Counted from the first letter of the stretch, positions 46,952 to 55,993 are shown. The stretch is DNA of 64,000 nucleotides from VXPQ01 sp965223485 (GCA_965223485.1 OZ244993.1:868001-932000); one strand, 5' to 3'. Numbers and translations: made by a program. The notes: generated by a model from the letters alone, not told the origin.

Positions 46952-48088
46952 GATCAGCTCCACAGCCGCTTCCACATCTTCGTCGCTGGTATCGAAACCA
47001 AGGCTGAAGCGAATGGAGGACTCGGCCTCGTCGCCGGAAAGGCCAATGGCCTTGAGCACATGGGACGGCTCCGGCGTACCTGAGGTACAGGCGGAACCGG
47101 TCGATGCCGCGAGATGCGGTTGCAAGGCGCCCAGGATGTCATGCGCCGAAAACCCCGTAAAACGGATATTCGCGTTACCGGGATGGCGAGCCGGTCCAGA
47201 AGGGCCGTTGAGCGCGATAGGCCACGACAAGCGGCGGAGTCGTTCCACAAATGCATCGCGGCGCAGAGACAACTCCGAACGTTTTTGGGCAATCTCTTCC
47301 TTGCACAACATCTCCGCCGCCACACCCATGCCCACGCACAACGGAACCGGGGTGGTGCCCGACCGCAAACCGTGCTGCTGACCGCCTCCGTAGATCAACG
47401 GTTCGATGCGCGGCTGCACCGCATGCGACAGATACAAGGCCCCGATTCCTTTCGGGCCATACATCTTGTGCGCGGAAAGGCTCACCATGTCCGCAAGAGA
47501 CGCGAAGTCGTCTATGGGCATGGCGAGAGACGCCTGGGCAGCGTCGCAATGAAAAACGGCGCCGCACGCTTTGGTTACCTCTGCAATCCGCGCTACGTTC
47601 TGCACCGTCCCGACTTCATTATTGACGGCCATGATCGACACGGCGAGCACATCCTCGTCCAATGTGTCGAGGAGCGCTTTCATGTTTACGAATCCCTCCC
47701 GGTCCACCGGGATATACTCGACATCAAAGCCCAGCTGTTCTTCAAGCGCTCGTCCCACCGCAAGCACGGATTTGTGCTCGATAGCACTCACCAGTACCCG
47801 GCGGCGCTTGCTCCCCGCTGCGCGTCGAGCCAACCCCAGCAATGCCATATTGTTGGATTCGGTGGCGCCCGACGTGAACAGGATTTCGTCGGCGTCTGCG
47901 CCGATCAACCGCGCTACCTGCTCCGCCGCGTTATCGACGGCCTGCGAAGACTTCCAGCCAAGAACATGATCCGACGAATGCGGATTGCCGAACGCCTCCG
48001 TGAACCAAGGGCGCATCGCGGCCAACACATCCGGATGGGTCGGCGTGGTGGCTTGATGATCCAGGTAGATGGTTTGGGCGGTGCGCAT
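46901..48088 (-). CDS. cysteine desulfurase (NifS/IscS class)
   Basis: A 395-residue PLP enzyme releasing sulfur from cysteine for Fe-S clusters or thiolation. The N-terminal I-Y-L-D-H-Q-A-T-T-P is at 7-16, N-E-V-G-T near 157, the PLP lysine in S-A-H-K-M-Y-G-P-K-G (Lys208) and the catalytic loop T-G-S-A-C-T-S-G with Cys334. Length and motifs fit class I enzymes. DndA of DNA phosphorothioation is related, but no dndB-E genes are near. It stands next to the methyltransferase-HNH gene in the same orientation, with a 58-bp gap. Confidence 0.92.
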   Translation of the reverse strand: MRTAQTIYLDHQATTPTHPDVLAAMRPWFTEAFGNPHSSDHVLGWKSSQAVDNAAEQVARLIGADADEILFTSGATESNNMALLGLARRAAGSKRRRVLVSAIEHKSVLAVGRALEEQLGFDVEYIPVDREGFVNMKALLDTLDEDVLAVSIMAVNNEVGTVQNVARIAEVTKACGAVFHCDAAQASLAMPIDDFASLADMVSLSAHKMYGPKGIGALYLSHAVQPRIEPLIYGGGQQHGLRSGTTPVPLCVGMGVAAEMLCKEEIAQKRSELSLRRDAFVERLRRLSWPIALNGPSGPARHPGNANIRFTGFSAHDILGALQPHLAASTGSACTSGTPEPSHVLKAIGLSGDEAESSIRFSLGFDTSDEDVEAAVELIEAALEKLSAVEQLHLV

Positions 48089-48146
48089 AAGCGTGGGGCA
48101 TCTTCAGAGAACGATCCACGTTGCTGGAGATCGGGGTTGCGGGGCA

Positions 48147-49874
48147 TCAGGATATCAAATGATTCTCCCCCTCCCACTCGGGCACTTGCTGGTCACGCTT
48201 TAATCGCATGCGTTGCAAGCAAAGGGCATCAAATATGTCGCTCAACTCGCCTCCATCGGACCTGACCGTAGGCAAACTCGCGGTAGCCTCCAGCCAGAAT
48301 CGTTTTTCCAGCGCCCTTTCATCCTGATAGGCATGATCCCACCAACTGAGGATCCGGTCCTGCGCTACTTTCAGGATGGCGTTCCCCGGCAACCGATCTC
48401 TTTTCTCCCGCTGATTCACCTTCCAGTGCGCCGGCATCAGATTCCAAAGGTCGTCGCACGACCAGGCGGACCAGGGAAAACAATGATCTATATCCGCAGC
48501 GGTCATTGACAAACGCCTGCCGCTCCAGACGCAAAAAAGTTTCTCTTCCGCAGATAATCGAACGGCCCGCTCCCTTGCGATCCTGACATCCCGGGAAGGT
48601 TCGGACCAGTCCATGGCAAGAGCAATATCTCCATCCGTAATCTGCCGCTCCTGCCGCTCTGCATACCCTTTCATAAGACGCCCCCACTCCGCCATCAGCG
48701 CGGGTTCTATCCAGACATCGAATCGCCGCAAGGCACGCCACAAATGCCGCGGAACGATCATCTTCCCAAAACTGGCGAGATATTCCTTGTTCAACAGAAC
48801 CCTCGCAGGTCTTTGCACCCTTCCCACCCTGTCGATGGGGAATATGGGCTTGCCGTCCGGGTACTTGATGTAGGTTGCGGGCATCCTCGCGATGGTTTCC
48901 GCCGCATCTTTCAGAGCGGCATGCAGTGCCTTCCCGGCATCACCGGAAAAGCTCATGCCTACCCGCATATCCAGATGAGATACGTCTTTCAATCGCTTGA
49001 AACCTTCTTTGACGAAGCCGAGCTTATGTCCATCGCTCCCCATATTGACGGGGCTTTGCGGTAAGCCGGCAGAGATAAGAGGTTTGAACAGTCGAACCCA
49101 TGTCAAGGCAACCAGCCCAAGAGGCACGGCAACCGTATCGTCATCCCTGTCCACGACGAAACCGGACGCCCCATCCGCAACCCGGCAAAGACTTCGCAAC
49201 AAAGCCGGTTTGTACGTGGAACTCTTGTCGTCATTCAGAATGATGTGCCGGAGAAGCGGCAGTGCCCCGAGGCCATCATCGGGAAGCCGGACAGCGATCT
49301 GAGTCCAGGAGACATCGTTCCGTCCTAATCGGTCCGTGCTTTCCACACAGCGCTCCACAAACGCCCCGTGGCTGCGCGCCAGATCTTCTATCTCACCTGC
49401 CGTAACCGGGTGCATACCCCGTTGCGGATCGACATATCCCTGGCGTAACGTAATCGCCATGAGCCCGCCGGGCTTGAGAAGATTGATCATCTTCCGAAAA
49501 GCCCTCAGGCGCTTACCCGGAGGAACATGCATCCAGACCGCACTTGCCAGAATCAAGTCAAAGGAAAGACCGGATCGGGTAAGCTCCGGCAACGCAGGCA
49601 ATGCGTCGTGGCTCCACTGAATCCGGGAGTCAGGATGTTTCTGCGCCGCCAATGCCCGCATTTTCGAGGACGGCTCTGCAGCGACTACTTCGTATCCCTT
49701 GTCAGCCAGCCATGCCGCATCCCGCCCGCTGCCGGCGCCGATGTCCAGCACAGCCGCTGAGGAGACAGGGAGCAAATCCGTCAGCCAACCATGCACCGAT
49801 TCCGACGCAACGTCCTCGTACTGAGCCGCTACCTCTTCAGCATGCGCGTCGTACCATGCGATTACGTTGGTCAT
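48147..49874 (-). CDS. SAM methyltransferase - HNH endonuclease fusion
   Basis: A 575-residue two-part protein. Residues ~1-195 are a class I methyltransferase: motif I V-L-D-I-G-A-G-S-G-R at 42-51, then A-E-P near 67, and L-K-P-G-G-L near 132. The remaining ~380 residues look like a large HNH-type endonuclease: a helical region (P-L-G-L-V-A-L-T-W-V-R-L near 250, R-M-P-A-T-Y-I-K-Y near 345), then near 456-490 a D-I-D-H-C-F-P ... W-N-L-M-P-A ... N-Q-R-E-K-R-D-R-L-P pattern, with the Asp-His pair and Asn expected of a metal-dependent HNH site. A modification and a cutting activity in one chain suggests restriction or another DNA or RNA processing role. The target of the methylation cannot be told. 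Confidence 0.75.
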   Translation of the reverse strand: MTNVIAWYDAHAEEVAAQYEDVASESVHGWLTDLLPVSSAAVLDIGAGSGRDAAWLADKGYEVVAAEPSSKMRALAAQKHPDSRIQWSHDALPALPELTRSGLSFDLILASAVWMHVPPGKRLRAFRKMINLLKPGGLMAITLRQGYVDPQRGMHPVTAGEIEDLARSHGAFVERCVESTDRLGRNDVSWTQIAVRLPDDGLGALPLLRHIILNDDKSSTYKPALLRSLCRVADGASGFVVDRDDDTVAVPLGLVALTWVRLFKPLISAGLPQSPVNMGSDGHKLGFVKEGFKRLKDVSHLDMRVGMSFSGDAGKALHAALKDAAETIARMPATYIKYPDGKPIFPIDRVGRVQRPARVLLNKEYLASFGKMIVPRHLWRALRRFDVWIEPALMAEWGRLMKGYAERQERQITDGDIALAMDWSEPSRDVRIARERAVRLSAEEKLFCVWSGRRLSMTAADIDHCFPWSAWSCDDLWNLMPAHWKVNQREKRDRLPGNAILKVAQDRILSWWDHAYQDERALEKRFWLEATASLPTVRSDGGELSDIFDALCLQRMRLKRDQQVPEWEGENHLIS

Positions 49875-50331
49875 GAAGGATTCGCCTCTTCGCTAACGAA
49901 CACATTGGATGTCCTGGCTGCGGATAAAACATGTTACAAAAAGAGAACGTTTCATCGACGTCAAATCCCCCCCCGAACCTCCCCACCCCTCACGAGTTTG
50001 CTTGCTTCCCCACCCCCGACACCCACTTCCTCCCCGAAAACCACCCATGAACGCACCTCTCTTCCCTCTCCGTGCCGCGATCCCATTGATGCTGCTGTTC
50101 TGCCCACAACCACCGTGCGCGAGTATGCGCTGGAAACGAACGAAACCGGCGCATTGCAACGGTACACAGCAGTCGTTCTATCGCTTTCCGAACCTTTCGA
50201 AGCAAAAATAGCCCATAAAATCCAGACGGGTTTTTGTGTTTTCAAGAATGCTGTCCAGTTTGTATGGGCCACTTCTCTCCCTTACTTTTCCTGCAAGCAG
50301 TTCCAATAGAGCAGAATAAGGGGTGGGGGCC
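49875..50331. other. 457-bp region with only a gene remnant
   Basis: It contains the truncated lipoprotein copy at 50047-50210 and otherwise no credible gene. A pyrimidine-rich stretch (49966-50046) precedes the remnant. The 3' part (50211-50331) precedes the T9SS cargo gene and holds no clear promoter match. Confidence 0.5.
50047..50210 (+). pseudogene. truncated, internally deleted copy of the DUF2911 lipoprotein gene
   Basis: It starts M-N-A-P-L and encodes a lipoprotein-like signal (L-M-L-L-F-C) closely matching the intact gene at 51739. About 140 bp are missing after the Cys codon, the frame is shifted, and matching DNA resumes at ACCACCGTGCGCGAG and runs for ~110 bp (E-T-G-A-L-Q-R-Y in the original frame). 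It then stops. The copy cannot make the mature protein. Confidence 0.8.
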
Positions 50332-51690
50332 ATGAGAAGAGTGCTATATATAACGTCGGAAGAGCCTCGGCGCTCAAAGAGCACATCTCTTATTTGCTCC
50401 GTGCTTACCGCCCTGTATTTGCTTGCAGTGTCTCTTCCGATCCCGCTTTTTGGACAAGAGACCCTCGGCAATGGCCCCTTTTTTAATCCGCCTACTACGG
50501 GCCTTGCCGTAGAGGCCGATGGCAATCTGATCGTGATAGATGCAAGGATACTGCGGATCGATCCGGTCACGGGCGACCGCATGATCGTATCGGATGATAC
50601 GACCGGCGGCCATTGGTACCCGTTTGACCTTGCCATAGAGGCCGACGGCAGTCTGGTGGTGGTAAATCCCTACCAAAGGTATTACGGGCCCATCGATGGA
50701 ATCTCGGCTGCGGTGTTGCGGGTTGACCCGGTCACGGGCGATCGCATGATCGTATCGGACGACAACACCGGCAACGGTCCGGATTTTTCAAACCCGCTTG
50801 GCCTTGCCATAGAAGCCGACGGCAGTCTGGTGGTGATAGATGCTGGAAGGGATGCGGTGTTGCGAGTTGATCCGATTAGCGGCAATCGCACGATCGTATC
50901 GGATGACGACACCGGCAGCGGTCCATATTTTTCGAACCCGCGTGGCCTTGCCGTAGAAGCCGACGGCGGTCTGGTGGTGATAAATACTGGAAGCGATGCG
51001 GTACTGCGGGTTGATCCGATTAGCGGCGATCGCGCAATCATATCGGATGACAACACCGGAAGTGGCCCATCCTTTTTGGAACCTTCGGGCCTTGCCGTAG
51101 AGGCCGATGGCAATCTGGTGATAGTAGATAGTCATTTGTCCCGGCGTGCGGTGCTGCGGGTTGATCCGGTCACGGGCAATCGCTCGATCGTATCGGACGA
51201 CACGACCGGCAGTAACCTGGGCTTTATGTCTCACTACGCTCAATACGGCTTTGATTGGCTTCGTGACGTTGAGGTAGAGGCCGATGGCAATCTGGTGGTG
51301 CTAAACCCATACGGTGTTGCCGATGCGGCCATAGTTGGGGTGCTGCGGGTTGATCCGGTCACGGGCGACCGCTCGTTCTTGTCATTTAGTGCTATCGGAA
51401 CCAGCATAGAGGAGGAGGTTGTGCCTGAGCGGTTCTCTTTAGCGGGAGCCTACCCGAACCCGTTTCAATCCACAACACGGATCGGATATGCGTTGCCGCG
51501 TCCTTCGGCGGTCAAGTTAGTGGTCTACGACGCGGTGGGACGCCAGGTAGATGTGCTGGTATCAACGGTACAGCCGGTGGGGCCGCACGAAGTAAGCTTT
51601 GAGGCGGAAGGGCTACCCAACGGAGTGTATTTCTACCGTTTCACAGTAGGTTCCTTTAGCAAGACCGGACAGATGGTGCTTTTTCGGTGA
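50332..51690 (+). CDS. T9SS-secreted beta-propeller-like repeat protein
   Basis: A 452-residue secreted protein. The signal peptide spans about residues 1-40, ending in P-L-F-G-Q. Six to seven repeats of ~55 residues follow, each with G-L-A-[VI]-E-A-D-G-[SN]-L-V-V-[IV] and L-R-V-D-P-[VI]-[TS]-G-[DN]-R, like NHL or Vgb-type propeller blades. The last ~80 residues are a T9SS sorting domain (A-Y-P-N-P-F, Y-D-A-V-G-R, G-V-Y-F-Y-R-F, ending M-V-L-F-R). It is probably surface-attached; binding partner or enzymatic role unknown. The start at 50332 is preferred over the GTG at 50323. Confidence 0.85.
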   Translation: MRRVLYITSEEPRRSKSTSLICSVLTALYLLAVSLPIPLFGQETLGNGPFFNPPTTGLAVEADGNLIVIDARILRIDPVTGDRMIVSDDTTGGHWYPFDLAIEADGSLVVVNPYQRYYGPIDGISAAVLRVDPVTGDRMIVSDDNTGNGPDFSNPLGLAIEADGSLVVIDAGRDAVLRVDPISGNRTIVSDDDTGSGPYFSNPRGLAVEADGGLVVINTGSDAVLRVDPISGDRAIISDDNTGSGPSFLEPSGLAVEADGNLVIVDSHLSRRAVLRVDPVTGNRSIVSDDTTGSNLGFMSHYAQYGFDWLRDVEVEADGNLVVLNPYGVADAAIVGVLRVDPVTGDRSFLSFSAIGTSIEEEVVPERFSLAGAYPNPFQSTTRIGYALPRPSAVKLVVYDAVGRQVDVLVSTVQPVGPHEVSFEAEGLPNGVYFYRFTVGSFSKTGQMVLFR

Positions 51691-51738
51691 GCGTGCTGTG
51701 CGGCCCGTGCTCCCAATTGTTTACGTCAATACCACTCC

Positions 51739-52929
51739 ATGAACGCACCGCTTCTCCCTCACCGGGCCGCAATCCTGGCCGCCCTGATCCCGTTGATGCT
51801 GCTGTCCTGCAGGGCCCCCTCCAATTCAGCCCAGGACGCCGACCCGAACAACGCAGCCTTCGTCACCCTGCTGGGCAACGATACGCTCGCCGTGGAGCAG
51901 TTCGTGCGGACGCCCACCCGGATGGAAGCCGAGGTCGTGCTGCGCACGCCCACTACCACCGTGCGCGAGTATGTGCTGGAGATGGACGAGACTGGCGCAT
52001 TGCAACGGTACGAGGCAACGATCCGGGCGCCTTCCGAGCCCGCCGACGCTCCGCCTGTCCGTCACGAGATGGGAACTCTCGTCGGCGATAGCCTGATCGT
52101 GAACATCACAGAGAGAGACGAAACGCAGACCCGCACCCCCATCGCCGCACACGACGGAGCGCTACCCTTTCTCGACATGATACACTGGCCCTTCGAGCTG
52201 ATGCTGACGCGCGCCTATGCTTCCGGCGCAGACAGCGTCACGCAGGACCTCTTCACCGGTCGGGGCTCCATGCCCTTCGTGGTCCGGCGCATCTCCGACA
52301 GCGCCATGACGGCGCAGCATCCCTTCCGGGGCACGATGGACGTTCGGGTAGACGAAGCAGGACGGCTGCTCCACCTCGACGCCGGAGCCACTACGCGCAA
52401 ACTGACCGTCGAACGCGTACCGTCGGTAGATATCGAAGGACTGGCGGAGTCCTTTGCCGCGCGGGACCAGGAAGGCCGTTCGTTCGGCGCACTGTCGGGC
52501 CGGGGCGAGGTAAACTCTACCGTGCACGGCGCGGCAATCCAGGTCGACTACGGCACGCCCTCGAAGCGGGGCCGGGAACTCTTCGGCGCGCTGGCGCCCT
52601 ACGGTGAGGTCTGGCGAACCGGCGCCAACCGGGCCACGCACTTTACCACCGACCGCAACCTTGTCGTCCGCGACCTCGAAGTGCCTGCCGGCGAATACAC
52701 CCTCTACTCCATCCCCTCCGAAGAAGGCGGCCTGCTGCTCATCAACACGCAGACGGGCCAGGGCGGCACGACCTACGACGCGGACCTGGGCCGCGTCGAC
52801 CTGACGAGAACCACCCTCGACGAATCGGTTGAAGTCTTCACCATCCTTGTCGAGGAAACGGAGGAAGGCGGCGTGCTCAAGTTACAGTGGGGGATGACGG
52901 AATTATCCGTTCCCTTCAGCGTGGAGTAG
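51739..52929 (+). CDS. DUF2911-containing lipoprotein
   Basis: A 396-residue lipoprotein with a lipobox L-L-S-C at about residues 21-24, so it is probably anchored at the outer membrane or periplasmic face. The N-terminal ~240 residues are unassigned, with beta-rich character (D-M-I-H-W-P-F near 148). The C-terminal ~145 residues match DUF2911: D-Y-G-T-P-S-K-R-G-R, then F-G-A-L-A-P-Y-G-E-V-W-R-T-G-A-N and A-G-E-Y-T-L-Y-S-I-P. DUF2911 is common in Bacteroidota and its function is unknown. A truncated copy of this gene lies 1.5 kb upstream, on the other side of the T9SS cargo gene. Confidence 0.8.
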   Translation: MNAPLLPHRAAILAALIPLMLLSCRAPSNSAQDADPNNAAFVTLLGNDTLAVEQFVRTPTRMEAEVVLRTPTTTVREYVLEMDETGALQRYEATIRAPSEPADAPPVRHEMGTLVGDSLIVNITERDETQTRTPIAAHDGALPFLDMIHWPFELMLTRAYASGADSVTQDLFTGRGSMPFVVRRISDSAMTAQHPFRGTMDVRVDEAGRLLHLDAGATTRKLTVERVPSVDIEGLAESFAARDQEGRSFGALSGRGEVNSTVHGAAIQVDYGTPSKRGRELFGALAPYGEVWRTGANRATHFTTDRNLVVRDLEVPAGEYTLYSIPSEEGGLLLINTQTGQGGTTYDADLGRVDLTRTTLDESVEVFTILVEETEEGGVLKLQWGMTELSVPFSVE

Positions 52930-53192
52930 GGTTCTGATTTCGGTAAAAAGAGGAGGAGCACGGGCCGTCTGTATCCTTCAAGCCGCGGGCGTGGAAACGT
53001 ATGAAGCCTGCGAAGACGGGAAAGGTGTATTTACTTGCAAGACTTGCCGCCTCCCGGGAACAAGTCCGACCTGTCTGCTATATTCCCAGAGGGGGAAGGG
53101 GAAGTCATGGAGTACAGGGGCAATATCGGCAATATCCGTGACCTTGAAGGCTGACATGCAGGAAGCCCTTATCACTTAAAACAACCAATGCC

Positions 53193-53594
53193 ATGAACAA
53201 GACAACTCGCTACCTGGGATGTGCAGCAGTACTGTTACTGTCGGTTCTTCTCACGTATTCGTCGCATGGCGACGATATCGAACGGGACCACAAGGCCGAA
53301 GAACTATCTTTGATTGAAGCAAGGCCGTTGGAGATACTCCCCCTTGCCCTCGATAAGGTTGAGCCGGTTGATCTGGTTGTTCCCGAATTGGATCAGGAAC
53401 CCGGTTGCTACAAAAAGATCAGAAAAAAGGCCAGGGGTATAGCAATATTCTCTCTTGTTGTAACTACGGCGGCCGAGGCGCCGGTTAATGCGAGAATTGC
53501 ATTAACATCAATAAACATAGGAGCGCACTACGGGGCCTGCAAAATCAGAGAGGTATTTCATAACGAAATCAGGAAGGCGGTTCGTGAACAGTAG
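53193..53594 (+). CDS. hypothetical exported protein
   Basis: A 133-residue protein not recognised. It has an N-terminal hydrophobic segment (about 8-24) typical of a signal peptide, then an acidic stretch (E-R-D-H-K-A-E-E-L) and Leu/Pro-rich residues, a single Cys before K-K-I-R-K-K, a weakly hydrophobic segment (about 85-105), and a basic C-terminus. It lies directly upstream of the IS256-type insertion, whose target duplication begins 14 bp after its stop. Coding is supported by length, start position and a plausible signal, but not by homology. Confidence 0.5.
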   Translation: MNKTTRYLGCAAVLLLSVLLTYSSHGDDIERDHKAEELSLIEARPLEILPLALDKVEPVDLVVPELDQEPGCYKKIRKKARGIAIFSLVVTTAAEAPVNARIALTSINIGAHYGACKIREVFHNEIRKAVREQ

Positions 53595-53607
53595 GTAAGA
53601 TATGGAG

Positions 53608-53615
53608 CGGGTCGT
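53608..53615. repeat. IS256-type target site duplication, left
   Basis: CGGGTCGT directly precedes the left inverted repeat and is repeated exactly at 54944-54951 after the right end. Confidence 0.9.
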
Positions 53616-54943
53616 GGGCGTGTCCCGTAAACTGTGTAAGTGGTCAATCGTACACATAGTTTCATCAGGAGGTGAAGACGATGGCCGAACTTACAGACAA
53701 ACAGCAGGCGCTCCTTGAGGAGTTGCTGAAGGACTTCAAAGGGGACGCGCGGGACATATTCGGCGAGGGGGGCTTGCTCAAGACGATAGGCAAGCGCGCT
53801 CTCGAGGCGGCATTGGAGGGGGAGATGACGCATCATCTCGGCTACCCTCCGCATGATCCGTCAGGTCGCGGCAGCGGCAATTCCCGCAACGGGCGCACTG
53901 CGAAGCGGCTCGAGAGCGAGTCGGGTTCGCTGGATCTGGAGGTTCCTCGCGATCGCAACGGCAGTTTCGAGCCCAGGATCGTAGAGAAGCGCCAGCGCCG
54001 GGTAGCGGGCCTGGACGAGACGATCGTGTATCTCTACGCGCAGGGCCAGAGCACGCGGGCTATCCAGGACACGTTGAGGCGTCTCTACGGAGCGGAGGTC
54101 TCCTCTACGCTTGTCTCGGAGGTTACCGCAAGCGTTCTTGAAGAAGTGACCGCATGGCAGGCTCGTCCTCTGGAGCGTGTGTATCCGATCGTGTACTTCG
54201 ACGCCTTGTTCGTGAAGTCTCGCGAGGAGGGATCGGTGAAGACGCGAGCGGTCTACGTGGCGCTGGCGATAGACATTGAAGGAGAGAAAAAGGTGCTTGG
54301 CCTTTGGATCGCTCCGACGGAGGGAGCCGTTTCGTGGCTTACCATCTTCGGCGAGTTGAAGGCGCGGGGCATGGAGGACTGTTTCATTGCGTGCGTGGAC
54401 GGCCTGAAGGGTCTACCCGAGGCGATAGAGACGGTCTTTCCACATGCGCGGGTGCAGTTGTGCATAGTGCACCAGGTGCGCAAGAGCCTGCGTTACGTGC
54501 CCTGGAAGGAGCGCAAGCCGGTGGTGGGCGACCTGCGCAGCGTCTATACGGCGCCGAGTGAAGAGGCCGCTCTGGCGGCGCTCGAGGCTTTCGAGAGACA
54601 ATGGAGCGAGAAGTACCCGGCTATCGCTCCGCTGTGGAGGAAGGACTGGGAGCGTCTGGCGCCTTTCTTCGACTATGCGCCTGCGATCCGCAAGGTGGTC
54701 TACACCACCAATGCGATCGAATCGCTGAACTACAGCCTGCGCAAGATCGTCAAGGGGCGGGGCGCTTTCCCCAGCGACGACGCGGTGCGCAAGCTGCTCT
54801 ACCTGGGTCTGCGCGAAGCGTCGAAGAAATGGAAGCGGCCCATACGCGACTGGAAGGCCGCCCTCAACCAGTTCGTCATACTCTACGGGGACAGAGTCCC
54901 CATTGAACAATAACCCCACTTACACAGTTAAGCGGACACGCCC
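53616..54943 (+). mobile_element. intact IS256-family insertion sequence (1328 bp)
   Basis: The ends are 28-bp imperfect inverted repeats (53616-53643 and 54916-54943, 25 of 28 matching, starting GGGCGTGTCC and sharing AACTGTGTAAGTGG). A perfect 8-bp target duplication (CGGGTCGT) flanks it, the size expected for IS256. One full transposase gene fills the element. The undamaged ends and duplication indicate a recent insertion. Confidence 0.93.
53681..54913 (+). CDS. IS256-family transposase (mutator type)
   Basis: A 410-residue DDE transposase. N-terminal motifs include L-E-G-E-M-T-H-H-L-G-Y, then N-S-R-N-G-R-T and S-L-D-L-E-V-P-R-D-R-x-G-S-F-E-P, the mutator signature. The catalytic acids are likely Asp in V-Y-F-D-A-L (near 168), Asp in C-V-D-G-L-K-G (near 235) and Glu in N-A-I-E-S-L-N near 340. 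The ATG at 53681 follows a strong AGGAGGTG Shine-Dalgarno, unlike most host genes here, consistent with foreign origin; the in-frame GTG at 53672 is less likely. The gene is intact. Confidence 0.95.
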   Translation: MAELTDKQQALLEELLKDFKGDARDIFGEGGLLKTIGKRALEAALEGEMTHHLGYPPHDPSGRGSGNSRNGRTAKRLESESGSLDLEVPRDRNGSFEPRIVEKRQRRVAGLDETIVYLYAQGQSTRAIQDTLRRLYGAEVSSTLVSEVTASVLEEVTAWQARPLERVYPIVYFDALFVKSREEGSVKTRAVYVALAIDIEGEKKVLGLWIAPTEGAVSWLTIFGELKARGMEDCFIACVDGLKGLPEAIETVFPHARVQLCIVHQVRKSLRYVPWKERKPVVGDLRSVYTAPSEEAALAALEAFERQWSEKYPAIAPLWRKDWERLAPFFDYAPAIRKVVYTTNAIESLNYSLRKIVKGRGAFPSDDAVRKLLYLGLREASKKWKRPIRDWKAALNQFVILYGDRVPIEQ

Positions 54944-54951
54944 CGGGTCGT
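54944..54951. repeat. IS256-type target site duplication, right
   Basis: CGGGTCGT, identical to 53608-53615. Confidence 0.9.
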
Positions 54952-55071
54952 GGTTGGTCGCGGCCCGCTCCAAAACCTCCGGCGCTTTTGTATATAATTC
55001 CCATTGTCAACTCGTAAAGCCGGACTGAAGCAGCGGAATAGTATTGGTCGTTCGCGCCCGGTAGACTCGTA

Positions 55072-55944
55072 TTATGAAGAGGATTGCCGGGGGCCATCCC
55101 TCCCCAACCAAACCCCCTTCGGAAACTCGGCGTAGCCCACCACCCGGTGACGTACGTCGTGCTTGGGGTCTATCTCCGGTTTCGGACCCAGCTCCCACAT
55201 CCATTCCTGCCCCCCTTCGGGCAATGCAACGCCCCACAGAGATTCTTTCCGGCTGACGACATCCTCCCCGTCACAATACAAGCGCTCAAGGTCGGATATC
55301 AGACAGACATGGCCCGTAAACGACGCCAGCCAGTCCAGGTGGTCGACCATCAGGCGGCGGGAAAACTCCCGCACCCGCCAGGGTTCCGCCCTGTTTCTCC
55401 TTCGGGAGGCATAGCGAACGGGCGCCAGAGGAAGCTGGGACAGGATATTGGCCGAAACGATCAGATCGAACCCGTCCTCCAGAAAGAAATCCGGCTTGCG
55501 TTCCGTCCCTTCCAGCGCCCGTCCGATGCCGGCCAGGGCATGCGCCTCCTTGAGGACCCCGGTCACGTCCATGCATTCGAGGCGTACATTGGGATACCGG
55601 CGCGCCTCCGAACGAGCCTTCCAGAGATGCAAAAGGTCTACCAGAACGACTTCCCGGAAACGCTCGCTCAATTCCTTGACCGGCACATCGAAAAGCGGAC
55701 CCGAACCGAGGACCAGCGCTTTCCCTCTCTGGCCGCAACGATCCGCCGCCTCGAGTATCAGCGACCGGCTACGCGCCACATGCGGCGCCCATGCGGCCTC
55801 ACAGCGCCGCCCCCGGGCATCGAGCCGCCTCAGCCCCCGCGCGTATCCCATGTCCCTCAGGTAACGAGGAACCGGCATCGCCAGATACCTGATCCGGTTC
55901 CACATCAGATCACTGCTGTCTCCTGAGGGAGAGGTTTTAATCAA
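55072..55944 (-). CDS. Rossmann-fold, methyltransferase-like protein of unknown function
   Basis: A 290-residue protein. The N-terminus is basic and helical (R-Y-L-A-M-P-V-P-R-Y-L). Near residues 75-85 a glycine-rich loop A-L-V-L-G-S-G-P-L-F resembles the SAM-binding motif I, followed by V-V-L-V-D-L-L-H (acidic strand 2 end) and V-R-L-E-C-M-D-V-T-G. D-L-I-V-S-A-N-I-L-S-Q-L-P near 165 is like motif IV. The remainder has no familiar motif. The start could also be the ATG at 55905 (M-W-N-R-I-R). Substrate unknown; the locus is accessory DNA near two IS elements. Confidence 0.55.
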   Translation of the reverse strand: MIKTSPSGDSSDLMWNRIRYLAMPVPRYLRDMGYARGLRRLDARGRRCEAAWAPHVARSRSLILEAADRCGQRGKALVLGSGPLFDVPVKELSERFREVVLVDLLHLWKARSEARRYPNVRLECMDVTGVLKEAHALAGIGRALEGTERKPDFFLEDGFDLIVSANILSQLPLAPVRYASRRRNRAEPWRVREFSRRLMVDHLDWLASFTGHVCLISDLERLYCDGEDVVSRKESLWGVALPEGGQEWMWELGPKPEIDPKHDVRHRVVGYAEFPKGVWLGRDGPRQSSS

Positions 55945-55967
55945 AATAAGACTCTCTGGTACAGAAA

Positions 55968-55993
55968 ATGATGAGAGAGTTTGACCTCATCAT
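55968..55993. repeat. 8-bp perfect inverted repeat
   Basis: ATGATGAG (55968-55975) and CTCATCAT (55986-55993) are separated by 10 bp, in the AT-rich gap between the methyltransferase-like gene and the toxin-antitoxin pair. It has no T-run on either side, so it is more likely an operator-type dyad than a terminator. Chance is not excluded. Confidence 0.3.

Noticed and set aside
46901..48088. Cysteine desulfurase as DndA of a DNA phosphorothioation system
   Set aside because: No dndB-E or ssp genes are visible; the enzyme has general NifS/IscS features. The idea remains only as a question for the neighbouring HNH gene.
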